DNA of 64,000 nucleotides from Proteiniclasticum ruminis DSM 24773 (GCF_000701905.1 NZ_JNKC01000001.1:186001-250000), one strand, 5' to 3'. Shown: positions 26,788 to 36,712, counted from the first letter of the stretch. Notes: generated from the letters alone by a model not told the origin. Made by a program: numbers and translations.

Positions 26788-27552
26788 TCAACTGTTGATT
26801 AAGTATTTGGCTATCTGCTCAGCGCGATGAATATCTTCTGTAGTCAGCAGTTCAATGATGATTCTTGCGTTGTCTACCATGGACCAGGGATTATCTTTCG
26901 GTGTCAGAAGGTCTCTAATGACCTTATCTCCTCCATCCGCCATGTTTTTAATAGAACGGATTCCATAGTTCGTAGATACACGTAGTCTGTTCAGACCCAT
27001 TTTTAAAAGTTCATCATCCTCATTATTTTCATCAGAACCTAAATACACCAGATCTGTATATCTGTATATATTTCTTGTGTCATAATTCATGGAAAGATCT
27101 TTTGCAAACGCAAACACATTTTTCATCAATGTGGCTTCAAAAATCTCGAAGCTGTACTCCACAATACCATCTCCATGACCCAACGTGACAAAATCTTTCC
27201 CAGATTCCTGGAGCGTTGTGTACACTTTCTCTGTGAATGATTGGTCTAGAGAAAGCATAACACCAGGATTGTAGAAATTGAGATGAGTTTTGACATCACT
27301 AATGAGACTCTCACGATTTCCCCCTTTCGGAATCAGGAAATAGTCAAAGTCTGCATTAAAGTACCGGAGTACCAGAATCAGCATCGCAATGCTGCAGATT
27401 CCCTCTCGGTTGCCTTTGCCGTATATGATGATTTTTTCACGGCTGTTCACAGCCTCCATGATCCTTAAAATTGCCTTATGGGTATATTTCACAGAACCTG
27501 CATTTTCTGGACCGCGAAATATTGCCCTAAGATACGTACTCACCATATGCAT
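26788..27552 (-). CDS. Shrunken RecJ/DHH-like protein with lost metal ligands
   Basis: It occupies the slot of recJ between secDF and apt but has only 254 aa, against about 570 or more for RecJ. The N-terminal DHH-fold framework can still be aligned. The first motif, normally GDYDxDG, reads GKGNREG (residues 45-51). The second keeps one Asp (MLSLDQ, D103). The signature DHH reads GHG (125-127). So most manganese ligands are gone and nuclease activity is unlikely. The C-terminal half (about 150-254) has no recognised motif, and no OB fold is obvious. The frame is intact with an AGGTGAGG ribosome site; ATG at 27552 or 27546 may start it. It may be a structural or regulatory relic, not a random pseudogene. 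Confidence 0.7.
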   Translation of the reverse strand: MHMVSTYLRAIFRGPENAGSVKYTHKAILRIMEAVNSREKIIIYGKGNREGICSIAMLILVLRYFNADFDYFLIPKGGNRESLISDVKTHLNFYNPGVMLSLDQSFTEKVYTTLQESGKDFVTLGHGDGIVEYSFEIFEATLMKNVFAFAKDLSMNYDTRNIYRYTDLVYLGSDENNEDDELLKMGLNRLRVSTNYGIRSIKNMADGGDKVIRDLLTPKDNPWSMVDNARIIIELLTTEDIHRAEQIAKYLINS

Positions 27553-27633
27553 CCCTCACCTAATGAAACAACTATTATTATAATACAAAACCCAGCTCTT
27601 CACAATGAAGAAGCAGAAACCTTTGGGATTGAA

Positions 27634-27661
27634 GAAAGGTCACTTGGAGAAGTGACCTTTC
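27634..27661 (-). terminator. Hairpin terminator after secDF
   Basis: Perfect 12-bp stem GAAAGGTCACTT/AAGTGACCTTTC with loop GGAG (plus sense), 35 bp past the secDF stop; the T-rich tail is short (TTC). Confidence 0.7.
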
Positions 27662-27695
27662 TCATATCAACCAATTATTTTCTTGCGGTTTATCT

Positions 27696-29807
27696 CTACT
27701 TTTTTACTTTTTGTGCTCTATCTTCCAAATTGATCCAGAATGGAGATGCAATGAAGAAGGTAGACAATCCTCCGACCATGACGCCAATAGATATTGGCAG
27801 GGCAAAATCTCTAATCTGTGGTACAAATATTGCTACAGATAGAATTGTAAAGAGTGTTGTCAGAAGGGTACCTACGGATCTGGAGAAGGATTCACTCAAG
27901 GAGAGATTGATAATCTCCTTATTGGATAATCCTGGGTGTAGCTTTCTATTTTCTCGGACTCTATCAAAGACAACAATTGTATCATTGATGGAGTATCCCA
28001 AAATAGTAAGAACCGCCGCAATAAATGGTGTGTTCACAGAAATTCTAGCTGCTGCATAGATTGCAATCAGGAAGAAGATATCATGAACCAACGCAAGGAT
28101 TGCTGCAAATCCATAATTTTTCTTGAATCTGAAAGAAATATACAAAAGCATCAAAGCTGCAGCGATGACGACAGCCTTCACTCCACCTTCTGTCAGTTCT
28201 CGTCCAACGGAAGCGCCAATCTCATCCAGTGTGATGATGCTGTCTTCTTTTAAAGAGTACTTTTCCTGAATCTCTTCAATCAGCTCATCAATGGTCTCTG
28301 TAGAAAGAGCCTGACTTCTCACTTCAATCTGAGTATTGTCCACAACCTGTGTCTGAGCTTTATCATCATATGCTTTGATTATTTCATCTACTTCTGTTTT
28401 ATCAAACTCCTGGCCAATTTCCATCACCAGTCTTGTTCCGCCTGCAAAATCCAGGCCTAAGTTCAGCCCTTGAGTTGCAGCGAAGAAGATACCAATGGCC
28501 ATTACAGCTGCAGATATTACTCTCCAGTATTTAGCCAAGGCAATGAAGTCTCTTCTTTTCTTTGGTGCTGGGTTGGATGAAAGACCAAAATGTTCAGGCT
28601 TTGCGAGGAATCCCATGGAGACTCCCATCCACATCAGTCTTCTTGTAATAAAGAGTGCTGAGAACATGGATATCACGATACCAATCATTAAGGTTAAAGC
28701 AAACCCCTTCACAGCACCGGATCCAATGTAATAAAGAACTAATCCAGCAATGATTGTGGTGATATTAGAGTCAATGATGGAACTCATTGCATTGCTGAAT
28801 CCAGATTTTATAGCCTTTGGAATATCCTTTGTAACGACCAGCTCTTCTTTGATTCTTTCAAAGATCAGAACGTTGGCATCTACAGCCATACCAATAGTAA
28901 GCAGGAACCCTGCGATACCAGATAATGAAAGTGTAGCATCGATGGCATAGAACACGAATAACAGAAGCCATACATAGAAACCAAGTGCTACGGAAGCAAG
29001 GAAACCTGGTCTTCTGTACTTAATCAGCATGAACAGCACAATCAGTGCAATACCGATGATCGATGCAGTAAGAACGTCTCCCATAACGCCTGCTCCAAGG
29101 CTTGCACCAACAGTTTTCACCTCAATGGCTTTTACTGGGTATGGAAGTGCTCCAGAGTTGATGATTCCAGCTAGATTTTGAGCTTCAGCCACGGAGCTCA
29201 TTCCTGTGATAACCGCCTGACCACCGCTGATCACGTCGTTCACCATTGGATTGGAAAGCTGTTCACCATCCATGTTAATGGAAATCTGCTTTCCTCTGAA
29301 CTCTGTAGTTGCCTTTTCAAATTTTTCTGCACCTACTTCATTCAATATCAGAGATACCACTGGCTGTCTGTTGGAGTCCAGCATACCGGATGCAGACTGA
29401 ACATCACTGCCTGTGAGTATTACATTGCCTTCAGGATCTTTAAATGTCAGTTCTCCAGTTGTCTGAAGATTTGTGACGATATCACTGGAGTTGTAGACCC
29501 CTGGGATATCAATTCTGACACGCTTATCTCCTTCTGTTGTAGAAACAGTTTCACTTACACCAATTTTATTCACTCTAAGGTCCAAAAGTGTCTTAATGGA
29601 AGAAAGTTCCTCTTGTGTGAGCTTGTCTGCCTGAACTTCCATCACCACTGAGACTCCACCCTGAAGATCCAATCCTCGATTGATGACCTCACCAAAGGAT
29701 TTAAAGCGGTAGCCTCCCACCGTAAGCCCCTCTACAGCAGTAAAGGAAAGGAATGATAATATGACTAAAATAATGACAAATAAGGATATACTACCTTTTC
29801 TTTTCAT
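27696..29807 (-). CDS. secDF: SecDF fusion, protein translocase accessory subunit
   Basis: A fused SecD-SecF protein that uses the proton gradient to assist Sec-dependent export. It has 703 codons from the ATG at 29807. The SecD half has the first membrane helix, NRGLDLQGGVSVVME near residue 45, a large extracellular domain, and a helix bundle with GFLLTIGMAVDANVLIFERIKEE (in parts). The SecF half begins near 420 with GLDFAGGTRLVMEI and has TILGYSINDTIVVFDRVREN (in parts) near 630. Twelve membrane helices are expected. GGAGG precedes the chosen ATG; a start 11 codons upstream lacks one. No scfA or scfB genes lie beside it. Confidence 0.95.
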   Translation of the reverse strand: MKRKGSISLFVIILVILSFLSFTAVEGLTVGGYRFKSFGEVINRGLDLQGGVSVVMEVQADKLTQEELSSIKTLLDLRVNKIGVSETVSTTEGDKRVRIDIPGVYNSSDIVTNLQTTGELTFKDPEGNVILTGSDVQSASGMLDSNRQPVVSLILNEVGAEKFEKATTEFRGKQISINMDGEQLSNPMVNDVISGGQAVITGMSSVAEAQNLAGIINSGALPYPVKAIEVKTVGASLGAGVMGDVLTASIIGIALIVLFMLIKYRRPGFLASVALGFYVWLLLFVFYAIDATLSLSGIAGFLLTIGMAVDANVLIFERIKEELVVTKDIPKAIKSGFSNAMSSIIDSNITTIIAGLVLYYIGSGAVKGFALTLMIGIVISMFSALFITRRLMWMGVSMGFLAKPEHFGLSSNPAPKKRRDFIALAKYWRVISAAVMAIGIFFAATQGLNLGLDFAGGTRLVMEIGQEFDKTEVDEIIKAYDDKAQTQVVDNTQIEVRSQALSTETIDELIEEIQEKYSLKEDSIITLDEIGASVGRELTEGGVKAVVIAAALMLLYISFRFKKNYGFAAILALVHDIFFLIAIYAAARISVNTPFIAAVLTILGYSINDTIVVFDRVRENRKLHPGLSNKEIINLSLSESFSRSVGTLLTTLFTILSVAIFVPQIRDFALPISIGVMVGGLSTFFIASPFWINLEDRAQKVKK

Positions 29808-29865
29808 CGTGAATTTACCTCCGATTTCTAATAGAACCATATTCTAGCTGTGTTTAGTCAAAACC

Positions 29866-29891
29866 AAAGGGCAGGCGAAACGCTGCCCTTT
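29866..29891 (-). terminator. Hairpin between yajC and secDF
   Basis: Stem AAAGGGCAG/CTGCCCTTT; on the minus strand GGTTTTGAC follows. Probably a partial terminator lowering secDF transcription from upstream. Confidence 0.6.
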
Positions 29892-29923
29892 CCTGACTTT
29901 ATGTTTTCAACTTGTCCCAGGTA

Positions 29924-30196
29924 TTACTCAGCAACCTCTGTACGAACTGATGCAACAGCATTCTTGGAGAATTTGATCTTCGTTCTGTCTGATCCTGTCT
30001 CCAATGTAATGGTTTCTTCATCCAGTTTCACAATTTTTCCGATGATGCCGCCTCTTGTTGTTACCTCATCATTGATTTTCAGTTCACTGACCATCTTGGT
30101 GAAAGCTGCCTTTCTTTTCTTCTCCGGAAGAAAGAGCATAAAATACATTAAACCAAGCATGAGAATGATGGGGAGTAATTGTCTTACGATATCCAT
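29924..30196 (-). CDS. yajC: Preprotein translocase subunit YajC
   Basis: A small membrane protein that associates with SecDF. The 90-aa product has one N-terminal helix (about residues 6-24), then a basic loop PEKKRKAAFTKMVSELKINDEVTTRGGIIGKIVKLDEETI (in parts), the core YajC signature. It lies between tgt and secDF, the standard position. Confidence 0.95.
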   Translation of the reverse strand: MDIVRQLLPIILMLGLMYFMLFLPEKKRKAAFTKMVSELKINDEVTTRGGIIGKIVKLDEETITLETGSDRTKIKFSKNAVASVRTEVAE

Positions 30197-30292
30197 AATT
30201 AAGCCTCCAATGTTTAATACTACTATTATAGTGAATTTTTTATGAATTAGAAAGATATTCAGCTAAAGTTCTTCAACAAACTCTTGTTTTTT

Positions 30293-31438
30293 CTAATTTT
30301 CGACAGGTTCCTGTCCTCTGGACCACTCAGAAAGTTTATTCTCTTTAAATTCATGAAATCTATCCTCATCCAGCGCCTTCCGGATATCTTCCATAAGCTT
30401 ATTATAGAAATACAGATTATGAAGCACACAAAGCCTCAAAGCCAGCATTTCTTTTGCTTTAAAAAGATGCCTGATATAGCTTCTTGTATAATGCTTACAT
30501 GCTGGACATTCACACCCTTCATCAATTGGCTTTTCATCCATTTCGAAGCGCTTGTTGTTCAGATTGATTTTCCCTCTGGATGTGAACACATGGCCATGTC
30601 TTCCGTTTCTTGCAGGAAGGACACAGTCAAAGAAATCTACACCTCTTTCCACGGACTCCAGTATATTTTCAGGTGTACCAACCCCCATAAGATAAATCGG
30701 TTTGTCCTGTGGAAGGTGAGGAACTACAACATCCAGAATCCGATACATTTCCTCATGTGTTTCTCCTACTGCAAGACCACCAATGGCATAACCATCCAGA
30801 TCCATTTTTGAGATTTCCTTGGCATGAGCAATTCGGATATCTTCATATGTTCCACCCTGATTTATACCAAACAACATTTGCTTCTTGTTGATTGTATCTT
30901 CTTTTTCATTCAGACGGTCCAGTTCATTTTTGCAACGGACAAGCCATCTCGTGGTTCTTTCCACTGACTTTTCCACATACTCCCGTTCTGCAGGCAGTTC
31001 AATACATTCATCGAAGGCCATGGCTATGGTAGAAGCCAAATTCGACTGGATTCTCATAGACTCTTCTGGCCCCATGAAGATGGAACTTCCATCAATATGT
31101 GAATTGAAGGTAACACCTTCCTCTTTGATTTTTCTGATCTTCGCCAGAGAAAAGACCTGGAATCCGCCTGAATCAGTCAGAATGGGTCTATCCCAGTTCA
31201 TAAACTTATGGATACCGCCCATTTTCCTCACCAGCTTATCTCCTGGTCTGAGGTGAAGGTGGTAGGTATTGCTCAGTTCTACCTGACATCCTATTTCTTT
31301 AAGATCCATGGAAGAAACAGCACCTTTAATCACCGCTAGCGTCCCGACATTCATAAAAACAGGTGTTTCTATCGTGCCATGAGGAGTTTCAAACCGCCCT
31401 CTTCGCGCTCTTTTTTCAGTTTTCAACAATGTGTACAT
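30293..31438 (-). CDS. tgt: Queuine tRNA-ribosyltransferase (tRNA-guanine transglycosylase)
   Basis: Tgt exchanges guanine-34 of GUN-anticodon tRNAs for the queuosine precursor preQ1. The 381-aa length is typical. The nucleophile region ILTDSGGFQVFSL (about residue 88-100), MAFDECIELPA near 145 and the zinc site CECPACKHYTRSYIRHLF (about 308-325, CxCxxC plus His) are intact. It is 13 bp downstream of queA, which performs the next queuosine step. Confidence 0.97.
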   Translation of the reverse strand: MYTLLKTEKRARRGRFETPHGTIETPVFMNVGTLAVIKGAVSSMDLKEIGCQVELSNTYHLHLRPGDKLVRKMGGIHKFMNWDRPILTDSGGFQVFSLAKIRKIKEEGVTFNSHIDGSSIFMGPEESMRIQSNLASTIAMAFDECIELPAEREYVEKSVERTTRWLVRCKNELDRLNEKEDTINKKQMLFGINQGGTYEDIRIAHAKEISKMDLDGYAIGGLAVGETHEEMYRILDVVVPHLPQDKPIYLMGVGTPENILESVERGVDFFDCVLPARNGRHGHVFTSRGKINLNNKRFEMDEKPIDEGCECPACKHYTRSYIRHLFKAKEMLALRLCVLHNLYFYNKLMEDIRKALDEDRFHEFKENKLSEWSRGQEPVEN

Positions 31439-31451
31439 TTATCAGTTCACC

Positions 31452-32480
31452 CTATTCCTTTATCAGCATCGAATCTCCAAAACTGAAGAAGCGATATTTC
31501 TCTTTAACAGCAGTTCTATAAGCATTCATCACATTTTCCTGACCCGCTAAAGCAGAGACCAGCATAATCAGCGTAGATTCAGGAAGATGGAAGTTCGTAA
31601 TGAGGCAGTCAACACATTTGAATTGATATCCCGGATAGATAAAGATCTTTGTATATCCGGATGCCTCCCGGACAAAACCTTTTTCATCCGCAATGGTTTC
31701 CAGGGTTCTTGTGGATGTGGTTCCTACAGAAATTATTCTTCTGCCTTCATTCTTGGCAGTATTGATGATTTCTGCGTTTTTAGCATCCAAGCTGTAGAAC
31801 TCCTCGTGCATATCATGGTTTTCCACAGATTCAACCTTCACAGGCCGAAATGTGCCCAGCCCCACGTGGAGTGTTAAGAAAGCTGTCTCAACCCCCATGC
31901 TTTGAAGTTTATCCAATAACTCTTTCGTAAAATGTAATCCTGCGGTAGGCGCAGCAGCAGACCCCTCTTCTCTGGAATATACCGTCTGATATCTTTCTCT
32001 GTCTTCCAGTTTCTCTTTAATGTAGGGCGGCAGAGGCATTTCCCCCAAACGGTCCAGGATTTCTTCGAATACACCCTCGTAGGAGAATTTAACGATTCTG
32101 TTCCCATTCTCAAGTACGTCCAGAACTTCCGCCTTAAGAAGCCCCTCTCCAAAAGTGAACTTGGCACCTTTGCGTGCTCTCTTGCCTGGTTTTGCCAAGC
32201 ATTCATAGGTATCCAGCTTCTTTCTGTTCAGAAGAAGGAACTCAATTTTCCCTTCTGTATCTTCTTTAACGCCCAGGAGTCTCGCAGGAATCACCCTCGT
32301 ATCATTGAGAACGAGAACGTCTCCTTTTTTCAGAAAGTCAGGCAGATCTCCAAAATGCTTATGGTTGATCTCACCAGTCTTCTTATCCAGAACCAGCAGT
32401 CTGGATGAGTCTCTCTTCTCCAATGGATGTTGGGCTATCAGTTCTTCAGGCAATTCAAAATTAAAATCTTCAACTCTCAA
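31452..32480 (-). CDS. queA: S-adenosylmethionine:tRNA ribosyltransferase-isomerase QueA
   Basis: QueA transfers and rearranges the ribosyl moiety of SAM onto preQ1-tRNA to make epoxyqueuosine. The 342-aa protein opens [13 protein letters not shown] and has [14 protein letters not shown] near residue 54, the [10 protein letters not shown] segment near 175 and [17 protein letters not shown] near 300. It lies between ruvB (15 bp) and tgt (13 bp), a conserved order. Confidence 0.97.
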   Translation of the reverse strand: MRVEDFNFELPEELIAQHPLEKRDSSRLLVLDKKTGEINHKHFGDLPDFLKKGDVLVLNDTRVIPARLLGVKEDTEGKIEFLLLNRKKLDTYECLAKPGKRARKGAKFTFGEGLLKAEVLDVLENGNRIVKFSYEGVFEEILDRLGEMPLPPYIKEKLEDRERYQTVYSREEGSAAAPTAGLHFTKELLDKLQSMGVETAFLTLHVGLGTFRPVKVESVENHDMHEEFYSLDAKNAEIINTAKNEGRRIISVGTTSTRTLETIADEKGFVREASGYTKIFIYPGYQFKCVDCLITNFHLPESTLIMLVSALAGQENVMNAYRTAVKEKYRFFSFGDSMLIKE

Positions 32481-32495
32481 TGTTTTTCCTCATTT

Positions 32496-33515
32496 CTACA
32501 GTAAGCTTTGTTGGCCACTTTGTTCTTTCTTAACCCCAAGGTGTTCATAGGTCTTATCCGTCACCACACGGCCTCGTGGTGTCCTCATGATAAATCCCTT
32601 CTGAAGAAGATATGGTTCGTACACATCCACAATGGTATCTACTTCTTCTCCAATAAAAAACGACAACGTCTCTGCACCAACCGGACCACCGCTGAAATGA
32701 TGAACCATGGCTTCCAGAATTTTACGGTCAATCCGATCAAAACCTTCACTGTCCACATCAAGCAGCTTCAGCGCGATCTCAGCAGTTTCGTCCGTTATAA
32801 TGGTCTCACCTTTCACCTGTGAAAAATCCCGTACACGCTTCAGCAGTCTGTTTGCAATTCTTGGTGTGCCTCTGGAACGCTTTGCGATGGAGAGGGCTCC
32901 TTCATCGCTGATTTCAAAATCCAGTATTCGCGCACTTCTTACAATAATCTCTTTTAGTTCTTCATTGCTGTAATACTCCATAGAAAGCTGAACGCCAAAG
33001 CGGTCTCGAAGTGGTGAGGTTAAAAGACCAATCCTTGTAGTTGCACCAATCAGCGTAAACCTAGCTAAATCCAATCGGATGGATTTAGCCTGCGCACCTT
33101 TGCCGATGACAATGTCCAAGGAGTAATCTTCCATGGCTGGGTAGAGAATTTCTTCCACAGTTCTGGACAGACGGTGTATCTCATCGATAAAAAGCACATC
33201 ATTATCTGTCAGTGTTGTGAGAATCGATGCGAGATCTCCTGCTTTTTCAATGGCAGGGCCAGATGTGATTTTTAAGGTTCCTCCCATTTCCCGGGCAATG
33301 ATATTCGCTAATGTAGTTTTTCCGAGTCCAGGCGGTCCATGAAGAATCACATGATCTAGAGATTCCTCTCTTAACTGTGCCGCTTTAATAAAAACCTTCA
33401 GATTATCTTTGACTTTATCCTGTCCAATATACTCCGAAAGTTTTAAGGGTCTTAAGGAATATTCGTTTACTATATCCTCCTCCATGAATTCAGAGGTTAT
33501 CACACGTTCATTCAT
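32496..33515 (-). CDS. ruvB: Holliday junction branch-migration ATPase RuvB
   Basis: The AAA+ motor that drives branch migration with RuvA. The 339-aa protein has Walker [10 protein letters not shown] near residue 60, Walker [10 protein letters not shown] near 108, sensor 1 TLIGATTR near 153, and a C-terminal winged-helix domain with RTPRGRVVT. It follows ruvA by 10 bp. No LexA-type box was recognised upstream of ruvA. Confidence 0.98.
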   Translation of the reverse strand: MNERVITSEFMEEDIVNEYSLRPLKLSEYIGQDKVKDNLKVFIKAAQLREESLDHVILHGPPGLGKTTLANIIAREMGGTLKITSGPAIEKAGDLASILTTLTDNDVLFIDEIHRLSRTVEEILYPAMEDYSLDIVIGKGAQAKSIRLDLARFTLIGATTRIGLLTSPLRDRFGVQLSMEYYSNEELKEIIVRSARILDFEISDEGALSIAKRSRGTPRIANRLLKRVRDFSQVKGETIITDETAEIALKLLDVDSEGFDRIDRKILEAMVHHFSGGPVGAETLSFFIGEEVDTIVDVYEPYLLQKGFIMRTPRGRVVTDKTYEHLGVKKEQSGQQSLL

Positions 33516-33525
33516 CTTCTCTCTC

Positions 33526-34119
33526 CTAATTCATCAGATATTTCAGGGCGTCCTTCAATACATTCTCAATACTCTGCTCTCCATTGATTTCTTCCAGAGC
33601 CTTACTTGCTTCACGTTCGGAATACCCAAGCGTCATAAGAGCAGCCAGTGCTTCATTTGCAATGTTGTCAGATATTGCCTGTTTCTTCTGGTCTTCATCC
33701 ATGGAAGATAAATCTTCAAGATGTATCTTTCCCTTTAGTTCTAGTATCAGACGTTGAGCAATCTTCTTTCCAATCCCAGGTGCTTTCATCAATAAAGACT
33801 CATTCTCATGAACGATGGCGTATTTCAGATTCTCAGGCGCACTTGCAGAAAGAAGGGATAATGCCGCTTTTGCTCCAACTCCATTTGTTGTGATAAGGAT
33901 TAAGAACAGTTCCAGCTCTTCTCTCGTGGAAAATCCATATAATCCAATGAAATCCTCTCGGACAATCTGGGTAAGGAATAAAGTCACTTCCTCATCGGTT
34001 TGAGGCATCATAGCCATGGTATACCCTGATGTGAAAATTTTGTATCCTATTCCATTATTTTCTACAGTTACGTAGTCTTTAAAAATACCGACAAATCTGC
34101 CTCTGATATAATCGTACAT
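33526..34119 (-). CDS. ruvA: Holliday junction DNA-binding protein RuvA
   Basis: RuvA tetramers bind four-way junctions and load RuvB. From the ATG at 34119 (GGAGG 7 bases upstream) the protein is 197 aa. It has the N-terminal OB fold [13 protein letters not shown], two helix-hairpin-helix motifs ([18 protein letters not shown] and [20 protein letters not shown], in parts), and a C-terminal RuvB-binding domain [17 protein letters not shown] longer reading with 23 extra codons has no ribosome site. Confidence 0.97.
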   Translation of the reverse strand: MYDYIRGRFVGIFKDYVTVENNGIGYKIFTSGYTMAMMPQTDEEVTLFLTQIVREDFIGLYGFSTREELELFLILITTNGVGAKAALSLLSASAPENLKYAIVHENESLLMKAPGIGKKIAQRLILELKGKIHLEDLSSMDEDQKKQAISDNIANEALAALMTLGYSEREASKALEEINGEQSIENVLKDALKYLMN

Positions 34120-34190
34120 TCCTGTTCCTCCACTTAATTCTTTTACTATCTTATCATGATTCACGAAATTTAAAAACACTGCGAGCAAAG

Positions 34191-34214
34191 AAGGCTGAGC
34201 ATCTGCTCAGCCTT
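34191..34214 (-). terminator. Terminator after the small membrane protein gene
   Basis: 11-bp stem AAGGCTGAGCA/TGCTCAGCCTT with a 2-base loop and CTTTGC on the minus strand, 7 bp past the stop at 34221. Confidence 0.7.
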
Positions 34215-34220
34215 GATTTT

Positions 34221-34547
34221 CTATTTCTCTTCATCATAATCAACATCAACCACTTTGTGATCCTGTGAAAAAAATGTATCGTCATGGACACTTTTCACCT
34301 GAGTCACGGGAGGTTCATCTTCTTTTACAGTTGGTTCTGAATAACTCCGATAATAATTCTCTTCTTTCCGTTTATAGCTCTCTCCAGTGGTTCCAGAGAA
34401 CAGCGGACGCAGGAGACGCCTATAGATATACCAAACACCAAAACCCAACAGTATGTAAGGCAACAAGGTGATGGCAAAAGATATTACTAAGAAAATTATC
34501 ACTATGCTTATCAGAAACCCTATCAAACTCTGTCCTCTCATTTTCAT
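34221..34547 (-). CDS. Small membrane protein of unknown function
   Basis: A 108-aa protein I do not recognise. It has two hydrophobic segments (about residues 8-28 and 29-45), the short basic stretch YRRLLRP, then a polar, acidic tail of about 55 residues rich in Lys, Glu and Asp. It is probably an inner-membrane protein with a cytoplasmic tail. GGGAG precedes two in-frame ATG codons (34547 and 34541). It stands alone between psuG and ruvA with its own terminator. Confidence 0.6.
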   Translation of the reverse strand: MKMRGQSLIGFLISIVIIFLVISFAITLLPYILLGFGVWYIYRRLLRPLFSGTTGESYKRKEENYYRSYSEPTVKEDEPPVTQVKSVHDDTFFSQDHKVVDVDYDEEK

Positions 34548-34617
34548 CTTCTCCCTCAGTTTTCTTGAACTATGTACTTATTCTACTGGAAGAAGATTAA
34601 ATGAGGATTAAAGGTCT

Positions 34618-35529
34618 TTACAGTTTTGCAAAAGCAACAGCAACTTTAGCTGCAACTTCCGCGTTGTTGTATACCAGTTGGATGTTTGATTCCAGAGAAT
34701 CTCCTCCTGTTATCTCTTTTATTTTCGCAAGAAGGAAGGGGGTTGTGTCCTTGCCTTTAACGCCTTTCTCATGTGCTTCCACAACTGCATCATCAATGAC
34801 CTTTGTAATGAAAGCTTCATCCATGGAGTAAATTTCCGGAATAGGATTTGCAATCAGCGCGCCTCCATGAAGTCCCAGTGACCATTTGGTTTTCAGGACT
34901 GCTGCAAGCTCTTCTGGTGTATCGATTCTATAGTCCACTGGGAAACCGCTCTTTCTTGTATAAAAAGCTGGAAGCTCCTTTGTGCCATATCCAAATACAG
35001 GAACCCCTTTTGTTTCAAGGTATTCTAGAGTCAATCCAATATCAAGGATGGACTTGGCGCCAGCACATACTACGGCGACGTCAGTAGCTGCCAGCTCTTC
35101 TAAATCCGCAGAAATATCCATTGTTGTTTCTGCGCCTCTATGTACTCCACCGATACCGCCAGTTGCAAAAATCTTGATACCCGCCATATCGGCAATTATC
35201 ATAGTGGAAGCTACCGTGGTCGCCCCGTCTTTCTTCGAAGAAACAATATATGGAATATCACGTCTGGAAACTTTAGCAACATCAGGTGCTTTTCCCATAT
35301 AGTCAATCTCTTCTTTAGTCAGCCCTGCTTTCAAAACACCACCAATGATTCCTATGGTTGCAGGAACCGCACCGTTTTCTCTGATGATCTCTTCCACTCG
35401 AAGTGCAGTTTCAACATTTTTGGGGTATGGCATACCATGAGATATGATTGTGGACTCCAATGCCACCACTGGCTTTCCATTTTCTAGAGCTTCCTTTACT
35501 TCCTGACTTGTAACTACATACTGGTTCAT
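34618..35529 (-). CDS. psuG: Pseudouridine-5'-phosphate glycosidase
   Basis: PsuG reversibly splits pseudouridine 5'-phosphate into uracil and ribose 5-phosphate. The 303-aa protein shows the family core: [17 protein letters not shown] near residue 20, [19 protein letters not shown] near 128 with the catalytic-site residues, [19 protein letters not shown] near 155, and [14 protein letters not shown] near 242. It overlaps psuK by ATGA, so kinase and glycosidase form a complete pseudouridine salvage pair. Confidence 0.95.
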   Translation of the reverse strand: MNQYVVTSQEVKEALENGKPVVALESTIISHGMPYPKNVETALRVEEIIRENGAVPATIGIIGGVLKAGLTKEEIDYMGKAPDVAKVSRRDIPYIVSSKKDGATTVASTMIIADMAGIKIFATGGIGGVHRGAETTMDISADLEELAATDVAVVCAGAKSILDIGLTLEYLETKGVPVFGYGTKELPAFYTRKSGFPVDYRIDTPEELAAVLKTKWSLGLHGGALIANPIPEIYSMDEAFITKVIDDAVVEAHEKGVKGKDTTPFLLAKIKEITGGDSLESNIQLVYNNAEVAAKVAVAFAKL

Positions 35530-36632
35530 TTTACTTCCTCCACTTTTTTCATTATTTTTCTGATTTCATTTTCGGATAGATCCGGATTGATGGTTTCATA
35601 GGCATTCATTGCCATAACAGAAGCTCCTATGGCAAATCTCACTTTCTCCTTGATTTGAAAACCATGGAGCTCTGAGTAAACTAGAGCTGCCTGAAATGCA
35701 TCTCCTGCTCCCGTGGCATTCTTTGGTATCATCTTCGGTGCTTTCATTATCCCATTCTTTAGACCATCACTGTAAAAAACTCCTTCTGGTCCTAGGGTAA
35801 TAAAAACATTTTTAACCCCTTTTGAATGAAAAAATCCACTGGCTCTTTCCAGGTCATCATGATTTTGGATGGCAATGCCTGATAAAGCTTCCGCTTCCAG
35901 CCTGTTCGGTTTTATCGTATGGAATGCGCCAATAACACTCTTCGCCCGTAATGCTTTCGTATGGGATACGGTATCTAAAAAGAGATCATTCTCCTTGAAT
36001 AAATCTACTCCATAGCGGAAGATCTCCTCTTCCAAATTCGTATCAAACACGATCACCTGACTTTTCAGAATCACTTGTTTTGAATCCTCCAGATATTTTC
36101 TATCCAGCTTCTTGAATATATTCATAGATGCAATGGCAAGATCCATGTCATTCTCATGGTTCAGAATCGCCAGATACGTTCCAGTACCCTCTCCTTGCAC
36201 TCTTTTCACATGACTCATATCGATTCCAATTTTCTCTGACTCTTTTATGATCTGATCCCCATAGATGTCTTCACCAACTACGGTGAACATCTTGGTATGT
36301 GTGCCTAATCTTGCAAGATTTTCCGCAATATTTCTTCCTACACCGCCCATGGATACTTTTACGCCACCTGGATTTGAATCCTGACGTTTCAGCTCGTGAT
36401 ATGGATATCCAACAATATCCATGTTGGCACCGCCTATGACAGATACATGATCTCTCTCATCAACCACATACCCTCGTCCCCTAATGATGCCTTTTCTCGT
36501 GAGATTGGTGATATGGACAGCAACGGAGGATCTTGTGATTTGGAGCACTTCCGCAATTTCTTGTTGTGATACAAACGGATTCTTCTTGATGATTTCAATA
36601 ATCTCGAATTCTCTCTGTGTAATTTTGATCAC
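35526..36632 (-). CDS. psuK: HTH-fused PfkB-family pseudouridine kinase
   Basis: The C-terminal 300 residues are a PfkB-type sugar kinase: [13 protein letters not shown] near the start, [15 protein letters not shown] near 97, and the catalytic [13 protein letters not shown] with its Asp near 315. An N-terminal winged helix-turn-helix (about residues 5-60, [25 protein letters not shown] in parts) suggests it also binds DNA. Next to psuG its substrate is most likely pseudouridine. A perfect 7-1-7 palindrome just after the promoter is a good candidate for its own operator. The start is uncertain: GTG (36632) touches the ribosome site, while ATT (36623) is optimally spaced. Confidence 0.88.
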   Translation of the reverse strand: MIKITQREFEIIEIIKKNPFVSQQEIAEVLQITRSSVAVHITNLTRKGIIRGRGYVVDERDHVSVIGGANMDIVGYPYHELKRQDSNPGGVKVSMGGVGRNIAENLARLGTHTKMFTVVGEDIYGDQIIKESEKIGIDMSHVKRVQGEGTGTYLAILNHENDMDLAIASMNIFKKLDRKYLEDSKQVILKSQVIVFDTNLEEEIFRYGVDLFKENDLFLDTVSHTKALRAKSVIGAFHTIKPNRLEAEALSGIAIQNHDDLERASGFFHSKGVKNVFITLGPEGVFYSDGLKNGIMKAPKMIPKNATGAGDAFQAALVYSELHGFQIKEKVRFAIGASVMAMNAYETINPDLSENEIRKIMKKVEEVK

Positions 36633-36648
36633 CCCCAAATAAACTAAT

Positions 36649-36663
36649 GCTTATTAAATAAGC
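36649..36663. promoter_or_regulatory. Palindromic operator GCTTATT-N-AATAAGC in the psuK leader
   Basis: A perfect 7-1-7 palindrome lying 10 bp downstream of the psuK -10 box, covering the transcript start region. A bound protein would block transcription. The HTH domain of PsuK itself is the obvious candidate. Confidence 0.65.
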
Positions 36664-36673
36664 TTATGTTTGT

Positions 36674-36702
36674 ATTGTAACGGATGATTTCACCATAATC
36701 AA
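36674..36702 (-). promoter_or_regulatory. psuK-psuG promoter
   Basis: Minus-strand TTGATT (36697-36702), 17-bp spacer, TACAAT (36674-36679). Confidence 0.7.
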
Positions 36703-36712
36703 GAGTTTTCCG

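Noticed and set aside
33516-34220. LexA/SOS box before ruvA
   Set aside because: No match to the Firmicute CGAAC-N4-GTTCG type was found in the upstream 100 bp.
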